A stretch of DNA of 64,000 bases from Hofstenia miamia. Lineage: Eukaryota > Xenacoelomorpha > Acoela. Location of the stretch: contig SCFE01000003.1 of the NCBI GenBank assembly GCA_004352715.1, positions 4,893,109-4,957,108 on the forward strand, in the 5' to 3' direction. The position numbers and the translations under genes were made by a program. Shown here piece by piece: positions 23,841 through 45,364 of the stretch. The notes under the pieces are model-generated. The model searched no databases and was not told the origin of the DNA. It saw only the letters and a list, made by a program, of their open reading frames with translations. Within the stretch, counting starts at the first letter, position 1. Each line of letters begins with the position of its first letter.

Positions 23841-24705
23841 CAGAGTTGATCCCAAGCTCACCCCGCCCCAATGCAGCTTAGGCCCAAGCCTAGCCCTGCT
23901 CATTTCAAAATACCAATTATTCGGCCCAAGCCTGACCCGATCCAAATTATTTTTCTTTTATGGCAATGTTTGCTTCATAGAGGCTCATAAGAACTACACT
24001 ATGAATTAGATTGGATAATTTTCATAATTAATGTATTGGTCAATATGTGTATGGATGCATATCTGCTTAAGTTCTTCAACAATGCTAATTCAATTCTGTT
24101 CAAATTCAAACTTCATTGTTAACCTTAATACAATAAACTTTTCATACAGGGCCGTAGGGCTGGAGCCGAGTTGAAAACCATCTGTAAATGATTGCATTTG
24201 GCTACCAGATAGCATTGAATGTGCTATGCCCTACGTTCAATGTGTCATATATGTCATGTTTCATAAGTTCTTCCTACTGCCACTACTGATTTTGAAATGT
24301 ACGTATTAACACAACAAATTATTTCCAAGATTGCAATCGTCCTTTTTATCATTTAGAGAACATATCACTCATTATAATTTAATTACTAAAATTCTCTGCG
24401 TACTTACATCTACATCAACAAACATCAGCACAAAGTAAGAGGAATTTTCATAAACACTCTTTGCTTGTAGCAGACAAATCTTAGATGTTAGAAGTATTGC
24501 ACCTGCCAACAATGCAGGGCTGATTGAATTTTAAGAGAATATATTTTGTTTTTTGCAAAGTTTAAGTTTTCAAGTGAATGTTTTTGTATTTCAGATACCA
24601 ATTGAAATATTAGGCCCAAGCTCGCCCCAAGTTGCTATGTTGAAAATTCGGCCCAAGCCCGGTCTAGCTAGAGCCAACTTTAGGCCAAACCCAATTCCAA
24701 CTCTG
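23841..24705. mobile_element. Non-autonomous hAT element, CAGAGTTG family, with TSD
   Basis: The left end is CAGAGTTGATCCCAAGC. The right end, reverse complemented, is CAGAGTTGGAATTGGG. The flanking octamers TTACTCCT (23,833-23,840) and TTACTACT (24,706-24,713) agree at 7 of 8. Both subterminal regions carry repeats of a GGCCCAAGCC-like motif in the same direction (23,880-23,936 and 24,613-24,660), unusual GC-rich islands in the window. The middle of the element shows no transposase. It shares termini and motif type with the decayed element at 16.4 kb. Confidence 0.75.
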
Positions 24706-24713
24706 TTACTACT

Positions 24714-25690
24714 CAACCACAAAGTCTTGTCTCAAACCTTAGACAAATATGTTATACAAAAAATAACAATTAAAAGGACACATAAAAATAGGATTGATAG
24801 TTGAAAATTTTAATAAAATCATTCAAATGATTGGACAATCTTGCTAGATGTTTCAGGACCACAGATACCTATATGGGCATCATATCAGGAATTGTAGACA
24901 TTACGCATTTCATTTATTCAAAAATATTACAATTTATATTAAGCTCAGAGGGTACTTTAATGTCCTAAACTTCAGCAACATATTGTAGTTTGTTATATTT
25001 TGTTTTGTTCTTGTTGTCAATTAAATAATGTCTAACTAGTTATTATGATTGCAAAATTCAACTAGCTAGCGACTACCAAGACCAAACAGGGATCGGAATT
25101 GAACGGGACCATGATCACTGAAATTGTTTTAGCACTGGGACTAAACATACTTGGTACCACTCAATTCTAGTGTTGATATTTTCTAAATTACTTCACCATT
25201 ATCAATTGAAAAAGCTTCCAGACACTCGAATATTCATGAAAATCTTTTGCTTGAGTTTCATACCATAAAATATATTAAAACAAAAAAATTTGTTCAATTT
25301 CCTCAGTTAGTGACAAACTTTGCGATCACTTTGCACAATATTTGAAGTACATTTAGAAAACTTTTAAATATAAAATACCGTACAAAACTTTTACACCAAG
25401 TTCTTTAAGACACTTAAATGTCTTACTCGATATTAGCCATAGAACATAAAATTTGTTCAATAAATTTGGTAATGCATCCATTGAAAATGATCTTACATTC
25501 TGCAAAGTGTACTTATATTCATGTAAATACCTATTTGATGGTTTAATGGTCACAAAGTTTTGTAAGCATGAGGAGAACTTAGGCTGAAATTATTGAAAAA
25601 ACTTACTTGTCCTCATTGCTAAACCTCAATCAATTTTTTTGCCATTTACAAAGCATTCCTGTTCTTTCTGATTGATGCACCATTTTCATC
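24714..25690. other. AT-rich stretch, nothing recognised
   Basis: No supported features. It forms the downstream side of the small membrane-protein gene on the minus strand. Confidence 0.4.
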
Positions 25691-25697
25691 AGCAACA

Positions 25698-25703
25698 TTT
25701 ATT
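25698..25703 (-). promoter_or_regulatory. AATAAA polyadenylation signal
   Basis: AATAAA on the minus strand lies about 130 bp after the stop codon of the 95-residue membrane-protein frame. In AT-rich DNA this motif is frequent, so it supports the gene only weakly. Confidence 0.3.
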
Positions 25704-25830
25704 TAATCATTTAAATGTATACAAATTCGAACATTTCAAATTAAAAAACACAAGCATTTAAAACATAAAAAATCACTAAACTAGACGACAAACTTTACAG
25801 ACACTTAGAATAAGGCGATAAAATCTAACA

Positions 25831-26118
25831 CTAAACATCTGTTACACAGGGTTTTGTGTGACTATTTTGAAAATGTCTTTCACTAAGTAAGTCTTCTATG
25901 CTTTTGTTGTCCCATTTAAAATCTCCATCAAGGAAAAAAGTATTACTTTGCGCGTCTTCTGCAATGACAGAAACACTGTAGGTAACTCGCAGTTGTGGCG
26001 CTTTTTCAGAATGGTTACAGTATTTCCAGAAAATAGTAATTATGCTAAATGTGATGATTCCTATGACGACGTATGCACACACTGAAATAACATCTAAATC
26101 CCATTTGTCAATATTCAT
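25831..26118 (-). CDS. Hypothetical 95-residue single-pass membrane protein
   Basis: The first ATG of the frame is at 26,116-26,118, giving 95 residues. A short N-terminus (MNIDKWDLD) is followed by one strong membrane helix, about residues 10-33 (VISVCAYVVIGIITFSIITI then FW). A basic, cysteine-containing border (KYCNHSEK) and a soluble tail of about 60 residues follow. The positive charges after the helix suggest a cytoplasmic tail. The protein ends in T-D-V, which fits a class I PDZ-binding motif (S/T-x-hydrophobic). Composition is far less A/T-driven than surrounding chance frames. I do not recognise a family. It may be a complete small gene or the last exon of a longer one; upstream TTACAAAAG (26,140) could act as an acceptor. 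Confidence 0.45.
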   Translation of the reverse strand: MNIDKWDLDVISVCAYVVIGIITFSIITIFWKYCNHSEKAPQLRVTYSVSVIAEDAQSNTFFLDGDFKWDNKSIEDLLSERHFQNSHTKPCVTDV

Positions 26119-26129
26119 GATAGTCAATG

Positions 26130-28380
26130 AGAAGCTTTTGTAAAGACAATTTCAGTTGAGATCAACGTAACGGTCTTAAAGCTCTCTTAGAATTTGTTTA
26201 ATGCAAATAGATGCCAATAAATTGCTCTACATACTTTAATAATTGCGCTTCTACAAATGTTTCACAAAATTTAATAAAATGAGTGCTCAAATTCAGCACT
26301 ATTACATATAACACAACACCTTCATTAGTTTTTATTATCAGTGACAGCTGAGGGGTGGGGGCTTTGGATGACCCCCCTAAGCGCAATAGACAATAAAGAA
26401 TAAATGGTGTGTTTTTTTAAATTTTCTCTCCACTAATTCCCATATTTACACAAATTCATAACTATCAATTATAATTATATGTATGTTTGTCATTATATAT
26501 ATATTAGTGCCAGGTTCTAACAAGGTTTCTAGCGTCTAGCCCCCTCCTAAGTATTACATGTCAGCCTCAGCCATATTTATTACTCGTACAAAGCCAAGGG
26601 CTAATTTCTACATTATTCAATTCCATTAGTAACGCATCACACCCTATTGTCCAGTTTCACAGTTATTTCAAAATATGGGCTGGCGTGCTTGGTGTGAATA
26701 CCAATGCAATATCAAGGAATTACTTAAAAAAAGTACAAGAGTTAAACTATTGTTGAAACAAGCTTATCCCACCTTCAGATATCAATAATATAACTCGTAC
26801 ATTCGATTGTGATTTGCTTTAGAAAAGCAATGAAGAACTTCTTAAGATAGGTATTATTTAAAAGCTAAAGAGTTATCTCATTAATTACAAATTAAGAATC
26901 TATTAGAGGCAATATAAATGTGGTAAGCCGTTAAATTAATTACTCAAAAACGCAGAATATTACAATTTTATGCGCTTGAAAATATTGCTCATTGTAAATA
27001 GTAATTAATGGATTCTACAGGGTTATTTCGGCGAGGGAAGAGGGTGAGTAATTACCTTTCGGAAAAACATAATTATCCCCAGAGCATCAGCATGGCTAAA
27101 TACACAGTGAAGCATGCAGAGCTGATATGAGAACTAGAATACATCTAGTAATAATAAGTCTTGACCCATTATTTTTTGCTGTGACAGATTTGGCCAATTT
27201 CCTGATTGTAGGCACTGGTGACCACGTTTTCCTCTATAACCTATCCAGTTCAGCTTTTGCTTAGGGTCTCAAATAAACTAGTTGCGAAAGAAATAGCTTT
27301 CCGAGCTCCATTAGATGACGAATTGTTGTTGGAAGTCTCTTAGAAAAGCAAAACTATTCCATAACAAGAAACGATGCAAGTAATCTTGAGTTTCACTTCA
27401 GAATTCCCAAAAATGTCATGTTGCAGGGTGTATATATTGGTTTTATTGACTTTCAAAAGTGTCAATGACCTGTGTCACATTGTCAATGTTCCTACTGATG
27501 TAAAGAAAACGTACTGCAACCAAGTGCCATCTGCAAAAACATACTTATTTTGCAAACAAAAACGAATTTATCTAGAAGTGGTTTTATTGCAAGAACTAAT
27601 TTACTGGAAAAAATATATGATGAATTCATTTCATCTGCAATGTTGTGGCTCATATATTTTCTTTAATGGTAAGACACAATATGCTTGATTGATTATGAAT
27701 TTCAAAGAGAAAGAATTGAAGCGAACTGTGCTTGTGATTGTGAACATCGTGCCAAGACAATATTTTAGAAAATCCATTCGGTGCAGTGCTTAAAACCTTT
27801 TATATCTTGCAAAAAAAATCGAAACATATTCTTGAACTGCACCCCCTTAGGTAGTATCAATACTCTCGGAATTTTAATCCCAGATACAACACTGATTTTA
27901 AGCATAGCATTTTGACGCTGAAATAAACGGTTGAACTTAAGTTGACACCAAAGTTCATTGTACAGACGCTCAGCAAAATTTGGCAGTAGTTAGTATTAGT
28001 GCGTCCCACTTCGTATTACACTGTAAGAATAGAATCTAAGCAAAGTCTGCATAGAAATTGGCGTCAGTGGCATCAAGCCGCAAGTGTAATCATAATTACG
28101 CATCTATCTATTGACTACAAACTACTTTACGTTAATAATTACCAATGCTCAATACAATCGTGTTTATGATTCACTGATTGCAGATTAAAATTGAAGCACT
28201 TGCGAAAATGTGTGATATTTCATTTGGTCCTGAATGAATATTTTGGAGTGAAAATGCAACCGGATTGAATATTTTCATTTAAAACACGGCTTCCATAACA
28301 AACAAATCAATTCAGTTGAATAAAAAATGTAGAAAGTCAAATTCACCCTCTGGTTTCCAAAGATGACCAAATATAAGACT
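26130..28380. other. AT-rich stretch, no supported gene
   Basis: A G/C-rich inverted motif near 26,350-26,375 (GGGGTGGGGGC ... GACCCCCC) and CCCCCTCC near 26,540 look like transposon-end debris. The plus frame at 27,374-27,688 ends near a donor-like ATG|GTAAGA but shows no recognisable domain. Confidence 0.35.
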
Positions 28381-28459
28381 TTGTCAGTTCTTCACTTTGG
28401 CAAGATAACAGTAGCAGTTGAGATATCTGCGTCTTGAAAAAGTAAAGCTCAAAACCTAC

Positions 28460-29580
28460 TGTTATCTAGCTATTGCACTTTGACATGCTCAAACATCACG
28501 TCATCCCACAACTTAACCCTGTAGTGCTCAAGCACAGAAAAGATATTCAAAAAAATAATTTTTATTTTTAGTACATTTAATGGCCATAGCAATTAGATTC
28601 CGTCATTGAATTGATCAAGTAGTTTTGCTGGTTTGGTGTCATATTTGCAACTCCGAGGCATCAAAAGTTTCAAATTGCCTATTTCTAAAATTGTTGAAAA
28701 ATGCTAAACGACTGAATGACCCTCGTTAAGCCATTGTTTTTTACTTTCAATGGACAGGAAGCCCTTTGTAAATATACACTACTATGATAATTTGGTTTTA
28801 TCACATACATAAGAGATAACTGTATGGTCTCTACGTTTTATTGGGTACATATTTCATCCATAAGCCCATCTTTAGTAAAGTTCATTAAATTAAGCAATTA
28901 CAAACAACGAATATTTTTTTGATATACAATAAATAAGATCACTTTTTTAATGATCTCAAGATTTACATTATGATACTCTCACTGCACGAAGTTGCCCATT
29001 TTTTGAATGAATTTGCAGCTAGCAACAGACTAAAATCATTTAAAAATATGCCAAAAATCATATTTCAATTTCAAGGTTTGAGTGTATTCTAAATTACATT
29101 TGGCTTGGTAATCCAAAGGCGTAAGAAAGGTATTAAATTTTCGTTCAGAATAAGTACAATATAGAAATTACACATGGATTTCACTGAAGATGCAAATTTG
29201 CAACTACAGGCATTATAGGGTTAAATCAAAATGAGAGTTTTTCAGCAGGATGACACTATTCCACCTACTGCAAGTTCAAGCAAACAGTTGCTTCAAATGT
29301 AATTTGGTGAGAAAGTGATCGGGTACGGTTTTGGGATTCCTTTCCATCATAGAAGACCGGATTTATCCTCAACTGACTTCAGGATGCGGTTAATGTTAAC
29401 GTCCGCAATTGATAATCCAATACCTTAAAATCTACTGGAGTTAAAAAACACTGTGTGAGCAGGGAGCACTCTAACATCGGACATGATTGCAGCTGTTGGT
29501 GACAGTTTGACCTCAATGCTCGAGATGTGTCAGAAAGAGTTTAAAGTTCATCTTGTGTCAAGATTTTGATTTACCTACAT
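28460..29580 (+). pseudogene. Mariner-type transposase fossil split by a piggyBac-like insertion
   Basis: Left of the insertion, 28,478-28,516 reads FDMLKHHVIPQL. Right of it, from 29,232, the frame reads FQQDDTIPPTA, then GEKVIGYGFGIPFHHRRPDL and STDF. These are the F-Q-Q-D-x-x-x-P-H-T-A and W-P-P-R-S-P-D-L-x-P-x-D-F blocks of IS630/Tc1-mariner DDE transposases, followed by C-terminal LLELKNTV and CQKEFKVHL. At least three in-frame stops and one base loss at the insertion point make it non-functional. The two halves join across one TTAA, the exact target of the element between them. This kind of transposase is usually found with CAGGGTGGTCC-type termini, as seen at 2.5-4.3 kb. Confidence 0.8.
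28517..29220. mobile_element. 704-bp non-autonomous piggyBac-like element
   Basis: The left end is TTAA|CCCTGTAGTGC (TTAA at 28,513-28,516). The right end, reverse complemented, is TTAA|CCCTATAATGC (TTAA at 29,221-29,224). The termini match at 9 of 11, with two transitions, and TTAA is the invariant piggyBac target duplication. There is no transposase inside. The flanks belong to one mariner transposase interrupted at this TTAA, which gives independent proof of the boundaries. Confidence 0.85.
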
Positions 29581-30690
29581 TTTGTATCCTAATGAATAAA
29601 CCAGTTTTTTATGGAAACCTTAAAAATATATAATCTGGTGGTAGTTTCACCTAAAAATATTTAAGTCATCGGGATTTTGATTCCAAATCAAAATAAATTG
29701 TCACTTTAAGTCAAATTTTATTAAATAAGAGCAAATCAAAGTTGATTTGTTTCTTTTAGGACACAATATTTAAAACAAAAAATATAATGGTAAAAACATA
29801 GCTCACTTTGAACATCAATCACTTTTAAGCAATTGGCATTGGAGTTCATCATTATGTTATCGCCTGGTACAAAGTTGGAACTGCTCCCAATTTTTTAGTC
29901 CGGGTCAGTATTTGGCCCCCAATATTTATATTACTCGCAGGTTGGCCTTCAGCTGGTTTTTGGGAGAATCGATAATTTTCATTAAAGATTGTAAAAAATA
30001 AGCATCGCAGTATTTTAATATAAAGTTGCTGCAAATGTCAGGAATGCAAATCGGCTTAATACTACTTAATGTTAACTACAATGTGCAAACATTGAACTTT
30101 ACAAACATGAGCGAAATTGGCACAGTATAAACCAACAGTGATTATTTACGTAATTATCGATTTATTGATTGAAACGTATAGTTTTATCAACTGCCGTACA
30201 CAATTTTTTCCTTGTTTGCACACGTTATTAAAATATTTACACATACATAAAATATATTGCGCTTTCCTTCTTTCAGATATATTTTTCGTAGATATATTGC
30301 CGAGGATAAATCAATTAGCATATAGTATTCAAATCAAGTTTGCACAAAAAATTAGAATATATTATTCATATTATAACCAATTACTTCGAAATTCTACCCA
30401 TATGTAATCTAGCATGCATTGGTCTTCATGTGTACACCAAATTATGATAAATATGTTTATGAGCACATTTACTGTGTACTACATTGCTTTTATGAACTTT
30501 TTCAAAGCTTCTTAAATTGCAAGATAAAATGATAGTTATTAACTATTCAGAGATTAAGAAAATCTATCAAAAACAAGCTACTTAGACTATTAGGGCACTC
30601 ACCTGCACTTCATACACCTGGAAAATGCATAAATTTTAATTCTTTGCTATAATTACAATCATTTGAATATTTGAAGCTGGATCGAGCAAT
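29581..30690. other. AT-rich stretch; possible intron of the gene ending at 30,835
   Basis: No exon could be supported. CTCACCTGCAC at about 30,598 would be a donor (CAG|GTGAG) on the minus strand, but no exon context was found. Confidence 0.35.
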
Positions 30691-30699
30691 TGTTTTTAG

Positions 30700-30835
30700 A
30701 TTCATCAGTCGGGTTGCATATAATAATCTATTTTTAGATCCCACGATCTATCAGAGCGACGTACGTCCAATAATGCCCTCATTTAAATCGCCAATGAGTT
30801 CAGACCAGTTTCATTGGATGGGTGATAGTTATTAG
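30700..30835 (+). CDS. Terminal coding exon of an unidentified gene
   Basis: A good acceptor (TTGTTTTTAG, ending 30,699) is followed by one phase base and 44 open codons to TAG at 30,833-30,835. The translation starts FISRVAYNNLFLDPTIYQSD and ends SSDQFHWMGDSY. It is richer in Asp, Pro and Ser than chance frames nearby. An AATAAA follows 29 bp after the stop. Acceptor, open frame, stop and polyadenylation signal together make a coherent last exon on the plus strand. The upstream exon should end in phase 2 but was not found; intervening mobile elements suggest a long intron. I do not recognise the protein. Confidence 0.4.
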
Positions 30836-30863
30836 AGTCCAATTTCTAATGTACTATGATGTT

Positions 30864-30869
30864 AATAAA
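30864..30869 (+). promoter_or_regulatory. AATAAA polyadenylation signal
   Basis: It lies 29 bp downstream of the stop codon of the candidate terminal exon, a normal position for a short 3' untranslated region. Confidence 0.4.
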
Positions 30870-30944
30870 GTTTTTTAAAATAATATTTTACCAATATATT
30901 GTTAAAAGTACATATATTTGCATACTTTGTTTAACACATTGTCT

Positions 30945-30947
<3 letters not shown>

Positions 30948-30985
<38 letters not shown>
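30948..30985. repeat. (TA)n microsatellite
   Basis: About 19 uninterrupted TA units. Confidence 0.95.
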
Positions 30986-30987
<2 letters not shown>

Positions 30988-30989
30988 AA

Positions 30990-33400
30990 CAAAAAACTGA
31001 AAAATAAAACGTTCATTAAAATAGTAATTTAATTGGGCTACAATTCCAAGTCAACTGCTATACACATCAAATTGTTGATTCCCATAATCTAGGAGTTCAT
31101 AGCTTAGAAAACAACTCAACTGCACACAAGATCAAGCAACTAAGAATGTGGTGTAACATTTTCTATGCAAAAATCGATGTATATTGTTTGCCCTTTGATT
31201 TCGTCTACTGAATTTCGAACCGCGGCATACATATTTAGGTGCCCTTGCTTGAGATAACACAATATGGATAAAAATCACTGTTAAATAACAACCAACAGAA
31301 GTAGGTGGCAATTATTTACGATGATCCTGAACAAACTCTAAAAAATTGTTCAACCAAACTATTCACAGTTACAAATGCTTTTCCGTAAGAAAACAAAATA
31401 ATGAAAATTATTTTTTACGGAATTTAACTAAAATTCAATTTTCGATAAAAAAATAGTCTACATTATTCAAATCATCCAAATGTTTTTCATAACTAATATT
31501 AGATTAAATCATGGTGCTAAGTAAACAGCCGACAGCACAACATAAAATTTCATACATGAATATGTATTCAAATGTGGATTACTTTAATACCTTAGTCTGC
31601 CTATTATAAACTTGCGAATATGAATACTTTTTTCGAACCTGGGTGTGGATTGAGAATTGATAAATATAAACAATAAAAAATAACATGCAGAACTGCAAAA
31701 GTTCTACAAAATGATATAAAGCTTGACCACTGTGTTAATACCCGCAGAGAAATTGGGGTACCTAATGTGTCAGTTAAAACATCCTCTAAGTAATAACAGT
31801 TTATAGTAAAGCAAAAATAAGGCATCTGACGGAATGCTAAAACAGATTAATTTGAAATCGTTGCACTTGCCATTCACCCTAGCAAATGATGTGAAGTGCC
31901 CCAATATTCTAGTAGACTACTGGGAACGGGATCTAATCCTCTCTGCATTTGGTGCGATGCGTCAAGGAACGAAATGCAAAATGATTCGAATGGAAATCTC
32001 AAAACTTCATGGGGCAAGTGTTCAAAAATTACATTGGAAGTGGCGCGAGGGTCCTCATAAGCATATTGCCAAATAATACGGAAATGCCATACAGCCACCG
32101 GTTATAAAACTTCTTGATAAGACACTAAACATAAATATCATCAAACCTCCGGAGCTACAGCTACCTCATGATTATTTCCAGAGTTTTCATTCAGAATTTC
32201 CCAAGTAGACCAAAAAAACAAATGATTGCAATGCAATGATAGAACATTATCCCGGACGAAAATTTTACAGAAATATCTACACGAATCTTCTAGAAAAGGT
32301 CAAATTGAGACAGCAATCTTATGATTGATCTGAACATAGCTTTGTAAAAGTGTTTATTGTTTTTGTCAAGTTGTACATCGATGCTTTTGTTATTATGAGG
32401 ACTCCGATAAATCAGGAAATATGCATGTAATATGGTGTAAAAAACTCTAAATCATGCCGCTGAACACTAAAATAGAACCCAAATTTGCAGAGACATATCA
32501 AAAGCTAATAGAAACCACTTTCAAGTGATAACAGTAACTGAATTAATGGCAAATATTTGGTATTTTGTTTATATCACTTATCCATGTAAATTGCAGACAT
32601 TTAAAACTCTGTGCAATGAACACATCAACCAGTCGATAAACTATTTTTAATGATGCTTACAGAGACACTGAAGCCTGCTTGTTAATGGTGGGATATCGCT
32701 TTTAAGGAAGCTTTTTGCCGCCTACATATTCTCCGAATTCTCATTTTATAATTTACTATCAAAATCAAAATTATAAAAAAATATTTACAATTGATTAAGC
32801 TAACATATTTTCTAGATAGTTTGTTCAGGACCAATTTGTATTCTACACAGCAATAGTAGCATACACATACAGGATGCAGACAGCGCTGTCATACCAAGAA
32901 TTATTGACAAAGTACAAAAAGAAATTATAACAACCTAATAATATAATTTAAACAACATCATTAAAGATACAACTCATTCAAAATAATCTATACTTCTGAT
33001 AAATCATTTTAAATGCAATTAATGAATGCAATTATAAAAACGAAATTCAATAAACAAATGTAAATGGGCGCTAAAATTAAGTATTGGAAAAGCCAATACA
33101 AAAATATTGAACTTTATACAAAGCAAAGAATAGCACATATTAATTAACAGTTCATTCTTACAAACTGTTACACGACTTCAATGTATTATCATTGTCATAA
33201 TAATAAATAATAATAAATTGCATAATTCTTCATCTCTAACTGACAGCATAACTACATTGTTTTTCAGATGTGAATTTACTTGGTTTTGAAATAGTTGCTA
33301 AAAAAGCAGCAGAATTTATGTAATATACCATTATAAATTTTTCCAGTTTATGCCTTCTCTAAATCACAAAAGTGCATCGTGCATCACTGGAAGAATCAAA
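30990..33400. other. AT-rich stretch with one coding-like patch
   Basis: At 31,834-32,076 (plus) an 80-codon frame from ATG (LKSLHLPFTLANDVKCPNIL ... YWERDLILSAFGAMRQGT) continues in the same frame past one stop to about 32,207 (IIKPPELQLPHDYFQSFHSE). Its GC content is above that of its surroundings. It may be a decayed gene or transposon fragment that I cannot assign. Nothing else was recognised. Confidence 0.35.
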
Positions 33401-33406
33401 TTCTTT

Positions 33407-33427
33407 TTATTCAAAGAATGTGAGAGA
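33407..33427 (-). CDS. SREBF: Possible last SREBP exon (six residues and stop)
   Basis: A strong acceptor (ATTTTCTTTCAG) precedes SLTFFE and a TAA in the phase required by the exon ending at 33,829. AATAAA overlaps the stop (33,406-33,411). SLTFFE could match the VFLHE segment that follows the same junction in vertebrate proteins. A weaker alternative is 33,695-33,706 (CFP and stop). Read-through of the 33,829 donor would stop after one more residue. Confidence 0.35.
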   Translation of the reverse strand, partial: SLTFFE

Positions 33428-33828
33428 CTGAAAGAAAATGTTAAAATTCACATTGGAGGCATTTATAATTTATAATTGTCGCCAAGCTGGTCAAACGGCG
33501 AAAATAACGCATTGATAGTTTTCCTACAGATGCAATAATAAAAATTAATAAAAATTTAAATCACAACGTTTTATGGTTTTCTATCTTGCTATGTAGACAT
33601 ATTACATAAACTAAACATAACTCTGAAGGGACAACGGTGTACTTCTCTTCCCAATGATGATTATGTGGGTTTAATGTATCTTGTATTCCTAGTGTCAGGG
33701 GAAACACTGAAATATTACAATTATTGAAATTCGACAATGATTATTAATTGTAAACGCAAAGCACGGTGTACAAGTAGTTGTTTCTATTTAATTAAAAAAT
33801 AAATATTCAAACATAAAGTCTGCTATAC

Positions 33829-43886
<10,058 letters not shown>

Positions 43887-45360
43887 TATTCCTAAATTTT
43901 AAAAAATCGATTAAAATTAATATTAACAATGAAAATATATGACTAATAAATATTAGCTATGGATTAGGTAAAATATAATTAACATTGATTTCAGCAATAT
44001 AGCTATGATCAGAAAAAGCAGATTGTTACAATCATACAAAAAATTGGAGAAGAGATTGAGTTAGAGTTAATGTTCCTTTAAGACAATCATTATTAAAAGT
44101 ATTAAAGTTATAATACTTTGAAATATGTTATTTTATGTACAAAAGGGCTTCGAAAAAATAACCAGAAAGACCATTTCATATCTTCCTTTTTATCATTACC
44201 GAATATTGTAGCGGCAACATAAGCATCCCTTTTAATTTCAACTTATGGTTTTATCAAAATAAAGATTAACATAGATCATATTGTCTAATGCATATAACAA
44301 TTTAGCAATTATTCATATAAATGGCAATAAATTTTCACTTTCTATTCGAAAATTATTCGTAAACTTGCTCTAGCTTCGAGAAAATGGTTTGTTGTATAAA
44401 TAGTTGTTAATAAAATTATTAAAATAATTTGATTTCGAAGTCTTGCACAATAAAATTATTTTTTGACGGAACAATTACACTGTGCGACATAAAATTTAGT
44501 TGACCGACATTTTTCCCTGATTTAAGTTAGTTGAAACGCGAATTATGAATTTGAATGCCATTTTACAAATAAAACCATACTTTTTGAATAATTTGTATTC
44601 TACAATTTGGAAAGCATGCCTTGGGACATTGAAGTTGAACCTTCCCTGCTACTCAACAATAATTTATTAACCTCAGTTTTTCTGTTGTGATGTGTCACAT
44701 TGTGATCACAAGGAAAAAAACGTTGAAATATTTTTATGCCCTTTGCATACAACATAACCATGAACTGTGCTTATGACATTACTCATGCTTTCTCTGCAAA
44801 CATCATAGCTTCTTATAAATCCAAGACCTGTTGAATTCTGCTACATTTGTGAATATTATAAATAAATGCAAAAAAATATTCTGAAGCATATTTTTAGGAA
44901 TTTAGCATTTATTAGGATATTGGATCTTGCCACACAAATAATATACTCCTGGGTCAACAGCGTTTGCCATTTACTATTCTCATGTTTGCCCTGAATAAAA
45001 AACCACAATTGTAAGTTATTTTTATCAATTAATAAGCGGTTTTTTCGTATATATTATTTTCAACAAAACTCTTGAGCCTGCACTTCACATGATTGAACTC
45101 CAATACAGATGTAGAAGAACGCATGTTTAGCCTACAAAAAATTTTCAAGGAAAAAATGAGCCAATGTAATAGTTATTTTTCTATCATAAATTTTATGGGC
45201 TTCATTACTTTCCAATAGCTGCAAGGCTAAATCTTAGAATGAGACAAATCACAATTTTCCTTGCAGCATTGAAAATATGTAATATTACCAAGAATATCTA
45301 CTTCATTTTCTGAAATGTCAATTGAGTGTTTGGTGATGACCAAGGGGAAACTACACCAAC
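43887..45360. other. Upstream region of SREBP, nothing recognised
   Basis: It must contain the SREBP 5' untranslated region and promoter, but no E-box cluster, TATA element or non-coding exon could be singled out. No coding frames were supported. Confidence 0.35.
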
Positions 45361-45364
45361 AACT

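Noticed and set aside
27374-27688. Plus frame with CCG motif as a tetraspanin exon
   Set aside because: HLQCCGS followed by a donor-like site is suggestive, but the frame lacks the membrane helices and PXXC pattern expected around it.
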